27,500 bases of DNA from Sphaeroforma sirkka (Eukaryota; Opisthokonta; Ichthyosporea; Ichthyophonida). The stretch is taken from contig LUCW03002168.1 in NCBI GenBank assembly GCA_001586965.3, positions 157,501 through 185,000 on the forward strand. Direction: 5' to 3'. Made by a program: the position numbers and the translations under genes. This document shows positions 10,182-19,953 of the stretch, piece by piece; the first letter of the stretch is position 1, and every line of letters starts with the position of its first letter. Below the pieces are notes generated by a model. The model was not told the DNA's origin. It made no database searches and worked only from the letters and a program-made list of their open reading frames with translations.

Positions 10182-12370
10182 TCATACTTTAGCTGCCACA
10201 TCACGTCGTGCTAATAGAGAAATAGTAATAGTTAGGTAGAAGAAAGTCTGAGCAGCAATGCTGAAGAAGTGAAGATTCATCTCTTTTACTTCATCAGCCA
10301 GCATCTTAAAAAATCTTCGTTCGGCGAATTACTAGCTCTATGTGTATGCGCGAAAATGCCATCGTCTGAGTTTGCATACTCTCATCAATCGTAAATTTTA
10401 TTTAAGAAGCAAAGGTACATTATACTTGACCGTAAGTTTCAACATATGCTACACTGCTACAGTATGAGGAATCCCTTATCACCCATAACGAATGTTCCAT
10501 CCCATAAATCATTGGATGACGCTTCCTTGTGTAGATCATTGATTCTCGGATCACTTATATTATTCATCCTCCATAAATTGGAGAGGCAAATACACAACAG
10601 CCAGCTTCCAGACATTGTAATCAGTTGCCTTGCGATATTATAATATTTGTATGTACTTCATGTTGCTCGTTATATATCGAGATTCGTTAATGTCTATGAA
10701 AAACTCGGCGCAGTCTATTACTATTAGAGTTGCAAGATATTCTCCTTTTAAACATGGGAGCAACCATTGTTGATTATGGCAAAATACCCTACATATACAT
10801 GGCCTACATGGGAAAGTCACTAAATGTACATACAAATTTACATTTACATTTCCTGATTACTCAATCAAATTCTCTGAATATGATTTTCATTTCCTTTCTC
10901 AAATTTATTTCAATAAAGATTTAAAGTGCGTTTTTTAAGGACTTTTTATGCACATTTAGTAAGTTTTGAGTGCAAAATGTTTATTGACAACAGGGTTCGA
11001 AACCAGTTCAGTAGTTTATACGGCTGCGTGTTTTACAGTAAATTTATCAATACAAACCCAGTCAGTAAAATATTCTGTACATTGAAGTGCAATCATACGG
11101 AAAGCTATCTGCAAACCATTATACTGCCAAATACTTTCACACTGTATTATAGCTGTATGTAGAAATAATTTGAGTGGTGACAAGAGACAATCTAAGCATA
11201 GCACACTAAAATATAAACTGTACAGCGTCGAACGAAATACTGTTGACTAGCAATTACTAACAGTAGACTGACCGAAGACAGACAACAAAGATAGCTGATT
11301 CAAGAACCAACACTCTGATTCAAGAACCAACACTCTGATTCAAGAACCAATACTCGATTGAATACCGGACAAAAAGATCAATAAACCCATCTGCAAGCAA
11401 GCTTGGATGTGTCTGTGAGAAATGAAGTCCATTTAAGAAGTATGTGCTATCGCTAATCTTTATATAAAATCAGGGAGCAAGAGCATCACAGACCACGTGA
11501 GCTGCGCGCCAGACAGTGAGAGAAGCTTGAATGAAGTAGCATATACCAATACCAGCTACTAAATAGGGAACATTCCTTTCCTACTCCATCTATGAAAATG
11601 ACAAACTTCTCGATGGACTGAAATCCAGTCTAGAATCTAGCAGATTGTTTAGACACAAATACCCATAAAAAAAAGCCTAAATGCGCGTCTCGTACATAGT
11701 CCCAGACCGAGATTTAAGCCTAGCATGAAGTGCGTCAGTCTTTCTAGTCAATATTGCAGTCTCTTCTTCAGTTTTTTTCTTTAAGTTCAAGATTCTCAAT
11801 AGATGGTGTTAGTTCTATCTTCAGGTGAGCTTGGTTCAGATCTTTTACATCTTTCTGCAGTACTTGAGTCTAAGTAGTATATTAGTTTTAAATTTTTATG
11901 TTGTGTGGGGTGTAGTAGAAATTCGTATCAATTTACATTAGTGGTTGGTGATTTTAGTCGCTTCTGCATGAAATACGGCTGTTACTTTTCTTGTAATTCG
12001 TCAAGAACGATCTATTCTCGTACAGTGTCCACTCGTGCTTGCTCTTCTTCTATCAGTCTGTGTATTGCCACATGTGCCCGGTATGATCGATGTGCTTCCT
12101 GCAGACTTTGTGATCTTTTACGATCTCCGACTCGATAAATGATTTCTACATATCCTTCTCGCTCCTTACTCGGCGCAACTTTACCAACCAGTCTAGACAA
12201 CGTTTTTGTATTCTGCTTTGTAAATAGATCACTGCACTATTCCGCGCAGCTTCTACTCATCTCTGCGATTACTGCAATAACTTGCTATATACATTAAATA
12301 CACTCTCTCCACACATTTCAACCGTTTGGTTCTTGAGTCAGAAGCAACTAACATTATGCGCACTTGACAT
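10182..12370 (-). pseudogene. HARBI1/ISL2EU-like DDE transposase of element B, degraded
   Basis: On minus, a tentative start near 12370 leads to a weak THAP-like remnant (CSDLFTKQ near 12225). A basic segment to 12012 and a coiled coil follow (VLQKDVKDLNQAHLKIEL and, after a frameshift, ETAILTRKTDALHARL; about 11870-11690). TGFQSIEKFVIFIDG (11584-11638) resembles the block before the HTH in this family. The catalytic core has LPCLKGEYLATLIVIDCAEFF with the first Asp (10718-10698), ISDPRINDLHKEA and MGDKGF with the second Asp (10486-10469), then KYNVPLLLK. The region of the catalytic Glu is crossed by stops. The C-terminus LHFFSIAAQTFFYL matches element A. The gene ends with TGA at 10182-10184. 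Frameshifts and stops are frequent, and the N-terminal start is uncertain. Confidence 0.82.
11295..11354. repeat. Three tandem 20-base units inside element B
   Basis: CTGATTCAAGAACCAACACT occurs at 11295 and 11315, and with one change at 11335. A related inverted copy, CTGACTCAAGAACCAAA on the complement, lies at 12325-12341, about 1 kb away inside the same element. They may be replication-slippage products, transposase-binding repeats or ends of a nested insertion in the transposase gene. Confidence 0.85.
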
Positions 12371-12512
12371 CTCTTTCCGCTACGCACGATACACAACATA
12401 TACTCGTTATCCCTAGGTAGCTGTAATAGGAGCGAGGATATTCACATGCGTGTGGATAATATAGTATGATTATCATATAAGAAATGGGGTACAGATACAA
12501 CCCTAGAATATG

Positions 12513-12561
12513 CTTGTCCCCGAAAAAATCAAGAATAGGTTTTACATATATAGGTGTATTG
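12513..12561 (-). repeat. Right terminal inverted repeat of element B
   Basis: On the complement it reads CAATACACCTA from 12561, then an AT-rich spacer and GGGGACAAG (12521-12513). Outer and inner boxes are 40 bases apart. It pairs with 7938-7984. Confidence 0.75.
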
Positions 12562-13211
12562 TAGTGGAGACAATAATTTGTTACCAGTACTCAACCAATC
12601 TATTGCGAGTAAACAAAGTTCGATCGCATCATCACGTTTCATTCGAGAGGACATGCTAGGGATAATGTTATTAATTTCAAACGAGCTAAGTTGCAAGTGG
12701 AGTTGACAAGGGGGTTCAGTAGAGCATCCATGCTGCGGGCAAGAACTTTTGGCGCTCGTTCGTGTGTGCAGCGAGCTTCCCGCTTGGTACAAAGATAGTG
12801 GACTAAAGCTGCTCTCGTATAGTCGACATACTAGGGAACAATTTGGTTCTTCCCAGTTCTGGATTAGCTGTGCAATCTAATATCACATATAGTGCTGTAT
12901 CATGCGAGCGCTGTTTTGTATCTGTGTACAACGGGCCAATCTTGCGAAATCTTCGCCTTATAATAATATGATACTGTTTGAGACGTCAAATCACATGTCG
13001 GCAGCATGATAGATTACTGATAAACGTTGGTCTTTCCTCTCTTACATTTGAATTTCGATAGCGACGGGACATGAATCATATGGTGCAGAATTCAATCTAA
13101 ACATCACTCCGAGGTGAAGCAGACGGCTCGATTCTTATTGCGCTCTCGTTAGAAACCACCCAGATTTTGACTGTTGTTACATCTCAACACTAGAGAACAG
13201 ATGATTCCTAA
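12562..13211. other. Intergenic between elements, nothing recognised
   Basis: A minus frame at 12529-12792 crosses the element B terminus and starts at a non-ATG codon, so it is not a credible gene. No repeat or RNA gene was seen. Confidence 0.4.
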
Positions 13212-13601
13212 CTTAAACAGGTGGTTGGACATCACAGCCCACATAGACGGCAGATTCCGTCCATCACTAGCCATGGAGACTTTCGATACTCGCCAGCCAA
13301 GCGATCAGCCTCAGCAGCATATTGTCCCGCGGATTCTCATGCAGCACCTCCATCGTTTTACATGCTTTGCCAGCACCATAAAATCTATCAGCCCAATGTC
13401 CATCAATCTATCGCCAAACATTGTGCGAATACTGGCCTGATCCGCGGTGCCGAATCCATGTCTCAAGTAATCCTCAGCACAATGGAGTTACTTTGCCTCT
13501 GCCCGCGTGATGTTGAGATTCTCGATTCGCTTCAGCCAGGAATTTACACAATACCCGGTTTTTTTTGGTGTGCAAATTGCCCGAGGTTTTACATAGTTTA
13601 G
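13212..13601 (+). CDS. Unassigned open frame, possible exon
   Basis: About 130 codons stay open in a stretch of higher GC than its surroundings. The frame has no early ATG (its first NTG codon is GTG 13221), so if real it would be an internal or terminal exon. AAACAG just before 13221 could be a splice acceptor. It is rich in His and Cys, with MLCQHHKIYQPNVHQSIAKH and later FFWCANCPRFYIV before the stop. No zinc-finger family fits clearly. An overlapping frame at 13174-13440 is also open, so one of the two is a shadow. The function is unknown. Confidence 0.2.
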   Translation, partial: LKQVVGHHSPHRRQIPSITSHGDFRYSPAKRSASAAYCPADSHAAPPSFYMLCQHHKIYQPNVHQSIAKHCANTGLIRGAESMSQVILSTMELLCLCPRDVEILDSLQPGIYTIPGFFWCANCPRFYIV

Positions 13602-13691
13602 CTTTCTATTGGAACAAAAATATGTGTAGGGCAAACGAAGTGTGAATTAGTGCTCCTATACATGGTGTAAATATATCCTGGACCAAACATC

Positions 13692-13892
13692 ATGGGACAT
13701 AAACAAAAACATATAGTAAAGATGGCAGGTACAGCTAAGCTGATATGTAAAAAGATAACTTCCCACGAAATAATAATATCTGATGCTTTTATTCCTGACT
13801 TCAACATATTCGCTGAATTTGGTTGTGGCATAATATTGATGACCAAAAGCAAAAACTTGCAAGATGATAGAAAAACCGGCCGTGGCATGTAA
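13692..13892 (+). CDS. Unassigned small ORF
   Basis: A 66-codon frame with an ATG at 13692 has a basic start (MGHKQKHIVKMAGTAK), a central hydrophobic stretch with FAEFGCGIILMTK, and a basic C-terminus. The composition looks protein-like, but no domain is recognised and minus-strand frames overlap it. It could be a fragment of an old transposon protein. Confidence 0.18.
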   Translation: MGHKQKHIVKMAGTAKLICKKITSHEIIISDAFIPDFNIFAEFGCGIILMTKSKNLQDDRKTGRGM

Positions 13893-14719
13893 TTTCACCT
13901 TGACACTCCCCTAAAGTCAGTCTTGTAGATGCGTTTTTTATTGGAGTCATCCAGCTCGTCCTCATGCGCACTGCTTTGTACGTGATCTTGATGAGCATTT
14001 ATGATATCCAAGTTTGCTGTGTGTGGGAGACAAATAGTCATTTTTGATATACACAGATCAGGCTGGAAAACTTCTGCAGTATATCAAACACACTTCGAAG
14101 GCGTACGTACATAGTTGTGAATAAATATCGTTCCCATCACGGCCTCGTGCAATGAAGTAGTTATCTGCAAATTCTGCCCAATTGCAATAGTGAACAACGT
14201 ACCGATGTCTGTTTGTAAAATTATAATACCCTATATAAGAAAAAGCGGCTAAGATGACGCTTAGCTCAGCTGGGGCACATATGTACTATAATAATGAAAT
14301 CTCCAAGAATACCGTTGATACAATGATTCACAACTTTTGAACATAATACTCGCTTCAGGCTGAGCATACTGGTTACATTGAGTATAGAGTATTCATAGAG
14401 TATATTCGAAGCCCTTTACACACCAGGGAATTGAATATTTGTAAAATACAGTCACAGCAATAGAGCGACAAAAACAATAATAAAGTGCTTAACCATTACG
14501 GGTTCTTAGATTTTTTCGTATATGTGGTGGTATTTCTTACACCCAAATTAATCTTTCAGAATCAAAATTAACTAAACATCTGTTCGGAAGAGTTGGAAGT
14601 TGACAAATGGACATCCAAGGGAGCGAGTACTCGTGATGGTATTTTGGCTATTATGCCCCCATGTGTTCTGATTTGCAGGCGCTAGTTCTCACTAGCAAAC
14701 GAAAATCCAGATTAGATAT

Positions 14720-14977
14720 ATGGGGGATTCTTCTGTATCGAATCATAGGATGAAAAGAAATATAGTGACTAGCCCGAAACTCATACTGAATGAGAGCCAC
14801 TCAATAAGCATTTTTTACAAGCTTTCCTTTGGATACATAAATGCACGTGATGCAACATCGATAATGCGTGAGGTGCGCACAATAACTCAAATAGATACAA
14901 AAAGCTGTTTCCACCGGATATACAAATGTTTACCATCGAATCGATTTACTATTAGTTTAGCGAATAAAAGTACCTGA
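14720..14977 (+). CDS. Unassigned small ORF
   Basis: An 85-codon frame with an ATG at 14720 begins MGDSSVSNHRMKRN and ends in TGA. It is basic and polar, without a signal peptide, membrane segment or recognised motif. No splice sites were tied to it. It may be chance. Confidence 0.18.
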   Translation: MGDSSVSNHRMKRNIVTSPKLILNESHSISIFYKLSFGYINARDATSIMREVRTITQIDTKSCFHRIYKCLPSNRFTISLANKST

Positions 14978-15630
14978 TTCACACAAATTACATAGCCAAA
15001 CACTTTCTCGATAAAACAATCGATACACTGCCCCGCTCGTTATGTATACGTTACAGGAAGATATATATAGTTTTTGACGCTGATGCAAATGTTTGGCATA
15101 GGGTTCACACCTTTGTGAATTTTAGGGATAATAAAGCAGCCTCACAGCTAACATGAGTAAAAACAAACTCCTTCAACTACCATGTATAATTGTATTGGTA
15201 TTTAGACCACAACTCAACAGTTTTTTAATGTATATTGAAGTCACATATTGACTTCCGAGTGAATGAATGCATACAAATAGCAATAACTATTTTATCCAAT
15301 ATTTCCTTCATTGCAAGCTCTGTGACTCAAAATATAATCCACATCTGGATCCTTCTTGTGCGTGTTTTTCCGCACGAGTAAATGACCTATAGATTTTTTT
15401 AACGAGTCTCCAATTTAAATTCGTTCACTGAGTGAGAGCCATTCAGCATATACATATCGCAAACAGTTCTAGGTGATACATTTACAATATCAGTTGTGTT
15501 AACTGTACACAACAAACCAGATAGATAGACCAACAACTAATATGTAGCCACAGGGCAAATATAATGTTCCTCTTCGAATCGATTGAGTATCGAAAATGTC
15601 ACAAATTGTAGTGAGGACTTCCAACGATCT
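14978..15630. other. Intergenic, nothing recognised
   Basis: AT-rich sequence without open frames of note, running up to the left terminus of element A. GAGAGCCATTCA near 15435 echoes GAGAGCCACTCA near 14792, too short to interpret. Confidence 0.4.
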
Positions 15631-15686
15631 TAATAGACCTATAATGGTTTTTAGAAATTAGAAGAAGAAAAACTAATGTGGGGACA
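15631..15686 (+). repeat. Left terminal inverted repeat of element A
   Basis: Outer box TAATAGACCTA and inner box GTGGGGACA, with GGGGACA 49 bases from the start, about 10 bases farther in than at the other three ends. The AT-rich spacer contains AGAAGAAGAAAAA, comparable with AAGAAAAAA at the other end of A. Confidence 0.8.
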
Positions 15687-15688
15687 CG

Positions 15689-15706
15689 GTGTTCATTTGT
15701 GAACAC
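15689..15706. repeat. Perfect short inverted repeat next to the element A end
   Basis: GTGTTCA and TGAACAC flank a TTTG loop immediately inside the GGGGACA box. It is suitable as a transposase-binding site or a hairpin. I did not see the same palindrome at the other element ends. Confidence 0.7.
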
Positions 15707-16027
15707 ACACGTTAAAAGTGAAAAATAACACGTGGTGTTGTGCTGTTGACATATTTTCAATGCCCGATCAGTCAGCAAGTAGCACGACGATTAGCATCAA
15801 ATCACTCTTGAACGTGTTGTACTATCATGTGTTAAGGCTCAGTCTATAAAAAAGTACTGATTACTGTGTATACAAATTGCATTTGCACGCAGTGAGCATC
15901 AGACAGCTGAACTGTGTTATAATAGAGAAATATTTATGTTTGCTTACATGAGGGCTTCAAGTAGTCTATAAAGCAAAGAAATAATGTTATAGCGTGCTGC
16001 AGACTTTGAGAGACAAGTGGTAAAAAA

Positions 16028-17695
16028 ATGGGATGTTGCGCAGCAGAATATTGCACAGAAAAAATCACAATGAACAATCCTGGTCGCAGAGTACTAACTA
16101 ATGATCGTGCTATATTCGTGAAATGGATGAGAAAAGTTGGCAGGCTGAAGGACCATCACGATACAGACTTTATTGATATTGAGATAAAGAAGAATCACAA
16201 ACTCTGCACCAAACGCTTCAATGTAAAGTATATACGTTGAAATAGCAAATGCGTCCAATTAGCATCAGATGCAGTATCAATGTCAGAATCAGAGTATCGA
16301 GGGCACCTAGCTGAACAGCGCGAAAATAGTGAGATCTTCTAGCAGCACCGATTGATATCTGAGATGATATAGCTAGATATAGTGGAAGATGACGGCCATC
16401 CTATCAGACGTAGTAGTAATCTCCTCGGAAAAAAGCCAGCTAAGAAGATACACAAAGAATGCTGCTAGGGACATGCAGCTCGAAGCGCATGCGACCGCAT
16501 TATCTAATGCCGCTGGTCAATTGAGCGATTTTCAGAAAGAGTTTGATGCACTGCGATAAAAGTTCATAATACAGTGACCACGTCTGCACTTCGAGAAGTT
16601 GAACACAAAACTGAAATCGATCGAATACAGAGGAGCTTAAATGAGAAACAATGTAGGTTTGACAAAATGGCATAACTTTCAAAACAACTCGCGTGTACAA
16701 ACTCTCATATGAGTATATCTTTGGCGATATTTGCAGACACGTTTCTGGTCTGGGTTCCAGACTCGAGAAAATTCCTGGCCTTGATGCTTTAGAAGAATAT
16801 GGCATACCAATTCGCTCAGGAAGGAATTATGTTCCTCTCAGAAATGTAATACTTATGTGATTTGGAAGAGTTCGTCGAAATCTTGATTTAGGCGTGGTCG
16901 GACATTGATTTGGGCTTGACTGTACACAAAACCGTATTTATTGTTTTAAATGAGTCATCCCGCAAATGCTCCCGATGAATTTATTTACACCGGAAATTGC
17001 GAATCGCCTTGTTTCGAAGAGAAATATCCGACGACGGCACAGGCACTTGATTGCACAGGTAAATATGCAATTTGATATTAATCTTAGTTTATAACTCAAA
17101 TTATACAGCAGTTTATTTGCATTATGGTATATAAGAGTTGGATTGAATACTAATGCGCAATGCTTTGATTTTGACCCTTTCACATAATTCTTTATCTGGA
17201 CACCATCAAATCTGAATTTCCAATCGACAAAGTTCAGTTTATACAAACGTCACAGTACACTTAAAAAATGCTGGTTGGAATGTCTGCCGCTGGACCTTGT
17301 GTATATGTATCACCGTTGTATCCTGGGCGGCTAAGTGATCGAGAAATTTCAGAATTGTGCAAAGAGGCATTGTACGACAAAATGTGGCCTGGTTCTTCTG
17401 CGATGGGCGACAAAGGTTTCGTATCGCAGATTTATTGCCTGAGGGATGCACGTACAACGTACCACCAATGCTTCGAAAGGACTATCAGTTTACTGGTATG
17501 CAGAACGATAAAACAATTAAAATTGCCTCTTCTCGCATCCAAATAGAGTGAGTTATTTGTAGAGTGAAGCTTTTCAAAATGGTTGCTCAGAAAAAGGGTA
17601 CTTTAGATATACATTTCTTTACAATCGCTGCCGAAATTTGCTTCTTTCTGACGGACATTATCTCATCTATTGTGGGACGAGACGCCGAATTATAA
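16028..17695 (+). pseudogene. THAP-type HARBI1/ISL2EU-like DDE transposase of element A, degraded
   Basis: An ATG at 16028 opens a THAP-like domain (16028-16240). It has Cys3, Cys4 and Cys9, Trp33 and LCTKRF, where the zinc-ligand His of the usual C..HF is Arg. A predicted coiled coil with REVEHKTEIDRIQRSLNEK follows (about 16590-16650). The HTH region (about 16831-16950) has FGRVRRNLDLGVVGH. The DDE core has FEEKYPTTAQALDCT (first Asp at 17049), TPSNLNFQSTKFSLYK, VSPLYPGRLSDREIS, MGDKGF (second Asp, 17403-17420), DLLPEGCTYNVPP and RIQIE (Glu at 17546-17548). A TGA at 17549 probably replaces CGA of ER. The C-terminus ends with HFFTIAAE and RDAEL. Several stops and at least three frameshifts make it inactive. 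HTH and core match the DDE_Tnp_4 superfamily by recall. Confidence 0.88.
17059..17185 (+). other. Probable transposase intron with a mutated acceptor
   Basis: The conserved DCTE motif is split. GATTGCACAG is followed by a good donor GTAAAT at 17059, and the protein resumes at AATTCTTTATCTGG (FFIWTPSNL). Joining G to AA restores Glu. The sequence before the resumption is pyrimidine-rich and ends CACAT where CACAG is expected. The same place in element B (IDCAEFF) is uninterrupted. A non-intron insertion is the alternative. Confidence 0.55.
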
Positions 17696-17843
17696 AGAAA
17701 ATCGAAGACAAACGCACGCATAAAATTTCGATATTTGCAAATTATTATTTACAACATTGCAATCGTCACTATCTATAATCTCATGTATAACACTCACATC
17801 ACTATCTATATGAAATTTTGCATCACTATCCAGATCACTCAAC

Positions 17844-19857
17844 TTACGCCACTGTCTTGATCGATTCTATTTTTAAATTATAAAGCTTAGTACCATCATC
17901 GTCCAAAGCCCAGTGACGTTTTTCCATCTCCCACAATTCTCTAGTAGTTCCAGAAAAGACGGGCTGTTGCTGGCTCACGACATTACTCGATTCTTTCATT
18001 GCCGGACGTATGTAAACCTTTGGAGCGAGGCTTGTGCATAGTTTGTCTCTCATTAGTCCCATTACCGTGTGCAGAGTGAACCTTTTATCCTGTCTTTTTG
18101 CTATGGTTCGCGAATTTTCGATGATCGTGAGATGTACTGGGCGAATGACGTCAAGAGCCAAATTTCCGCTGATAACATCCCAGCCACACGATTTACTAGT
18201 ACATAGTGTCGTATCGACTTCAGGTATGTCGGACAGTAGTGCGTCATATTTATATCTTTCCACATCGTTGGCAGCGGCCCAAGCAAATTGTTGCACTGCA
18301 GTCCATACCAAAGATGCAAGGTGTACACACATAGACACCTATATCAAGTAGACATATACCATATCCCTTGATCACAATATATTTGCTTTATTCTCCGAGT
18401 GATACCTGTGCATGTGTTTCCATGGATGATGCTCTTTGAGAGCGTGGGATGCTTGTACATATATAAATATATTTGCATGCATTACCGATGAAGTCAGCGC
18501 CAACTTTGATATTCATCCACTTTATTGATACAAGACTTTTGCCTCTTTCACAATATTCATAGATGCAGTATTTTCTATATGGGCGGATGTTTGCGAACAT
18601 TCCTTGAAATACGCTGCGACCCCCAAAAAATCTATTGTTGCCTCAGATTTAAAAAATGGGAAGCTGTGCCACATATTTCTTTTGACAACAATATACCTGG
18701 GGTTTCAAGCTTCGGAAACATCGCACACGCCGTAAACTTGCAACGGACTCTGTTCACGCTTGAAAGGGCTATGTTCACCTAAACAATAAACAGTAATAAG
18801 CCTTACTTACTGGTGAACCTGCGATTGCTTTTTCTTCTGCAGGAATCTGATCCTCAACCCGCAAGTGTAGTACGCTTTGTTTTAGTGACATCAAATACCC
18901 AACTATTTCTATATGCATGCAGCGCTTCTTTGAAGGTCTGTTCGCACTCGTCGTATTTCGTCTGACCAAGTCCCATTTGCAATGACATTAACATCTTGTT
19001 AGCACTTAAACCTTCATTCATCAGCAGATGATCACGTACAAGTGGCAATTTCTTATTCCAACGTAAACCACATAAAGCACTTTTGTGATACGCAAGTGTT
19101 TGGTATAATCACAGCCTTTCAACATTGTATACGCAATGAATGATGCGTTCTTGAGACCTTCCTTTCTAAAGAATATACCGCGATCTCCAGCTGAAAACAT
19201 ACACACTTTAAATGTTGTTGAATTTTGCCGTGCCAGATGCGTGATAAGCTTGAAGAATCAATCAACACTTGAATACATCAAGAAATCGGAGTCGCTAGCC
19301 GCGAAGAAAGCACTATCGCCAAATAAACGACACAAGTAAGAAATCTGCGAATCAGCTCCATAAGGTGCAATATAATATTCCGATCTCATGGTCATGCATG
19401 CACCTACAGTTACACGTATGTGTTTCCACGTACGCACACATGCCATGGACAATGGCTTATACCTTGCGCTGAGGAGCCCAGGCGTGCTTTGTCAAGCTCT
19501 TGCCAATCAGCGTACGCATTTGCCGCGGTGGTACTTCTCGTTTCCTTCTCATGTAGTTTTGCTAAAGGCACATCCCTATCGAACACAAATATAGGTGTGC
19601 ATCCTAAAGTTGTGGTGTAGTTTTAGGAATGCAGCGTTTATGTGAGCATTTAGAGCTCTAGCTAGTTCTAAAGCATTCAAGAAATTATCGCTTGTACAAC
19701 GTCTGATCGCATAGTGTATGATCGCTGTTGCGTCGGTATAGCATAATTTGTTTCCAACTTGAGCTCTGAGGGCTGAAATATGTGATACTTCTTTTTTGAT
19801 CTGCGTGATACTAACACTATCCTTCTTCACATATGTGAGTAGTTTTTGGACATCCAT
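17844..19857 (-). pseudogene. XPG/FEN1/EXO1-like flap nuclease of element A, degraded
   Basis: On minus, the ATG at 19857 starts MDVQKLLTYVKKD and an XPG N-terminal region to 19576 with YTDATAIIHYAI (metal-binding Asp). The following DG motif region is broken. XPG-I at 19452-19258 has APYGADSQ (19368-19351), where the first acidic residue is Gly, then ASDSDFLMY with both Asp (19293-19285). FKVCMFSAGDRGIF leads to the H3TH-type MLKGCDY (19116-19105). A helical segment with EQTFKEALHAYRN follows, then about 500 decayed bases. The C-terminal region is one open frame, 18338-17844, with PEVDTTLCTSKSCGW (18224-18180), GNLALDV and FSGTTRELW (17957-17931). It is collinear with the element B nuclease. 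The C-terminal region is not part of XPG families I know. Confidence 0.87.
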
Positions 19858-19953
19858 ATGGCGAATAAAATGTATTGTAAGTTTCGAGGAAGTGCACTAC
19901 TGTGTGTGTCAATTCCAATATCTATCCATTAAAAATCAAACCTCGTGCGAAGT

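Larger units (their letters stand above)
7938..12561. mobile_element. Element B: decayed two-gene DNA transposon (XPG nuclease + DDE_Tnp_4 transposase)
   Basis: A 4.6 kb element is bounded by inverted ends. On the left is TAATGCACCTA at 7938 with GGGGACAAG at 7976-7984. On the right, read outward in, are CAATACACCTA ending at 12561 and GGGGACAAG at 12513-12521 on the complement. An XPG nuclease gene on plus (8098-10136) converges with a HARBI1/ISL2EU-like transposase gene on minus (10182 to about 12370), with 45 bases between stops. Order, convergence and end boxes match element A in mirror image. Both genes have many stops and frameshifts, so the copy is dead. A target-site duplication is not clear, so the exact outer base is uncertain by a few bases. 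Confidence 0.82.

Noticed and set aside
14262..14285. GCTTAGCTCAGCTGGGGCAC resembles the 5' half of a tRNA (D-arm)
   Set aside because: No T-arm of GGTTCGAATCC type and no matching acceptor stem within the following 60 bases.
15995..17695. Possibility that the transposase and the XPG gene are unrelated neighbours
   Set aside because: The same convergent pair with matching terminal repeats recurs in diverged form at 7938-12561.
18034..18351. 105-codon plus-strand open frame
   Set aside because: Antisense to the conserved C-terminal nuclease region of element A, which matches element B residue by residue.
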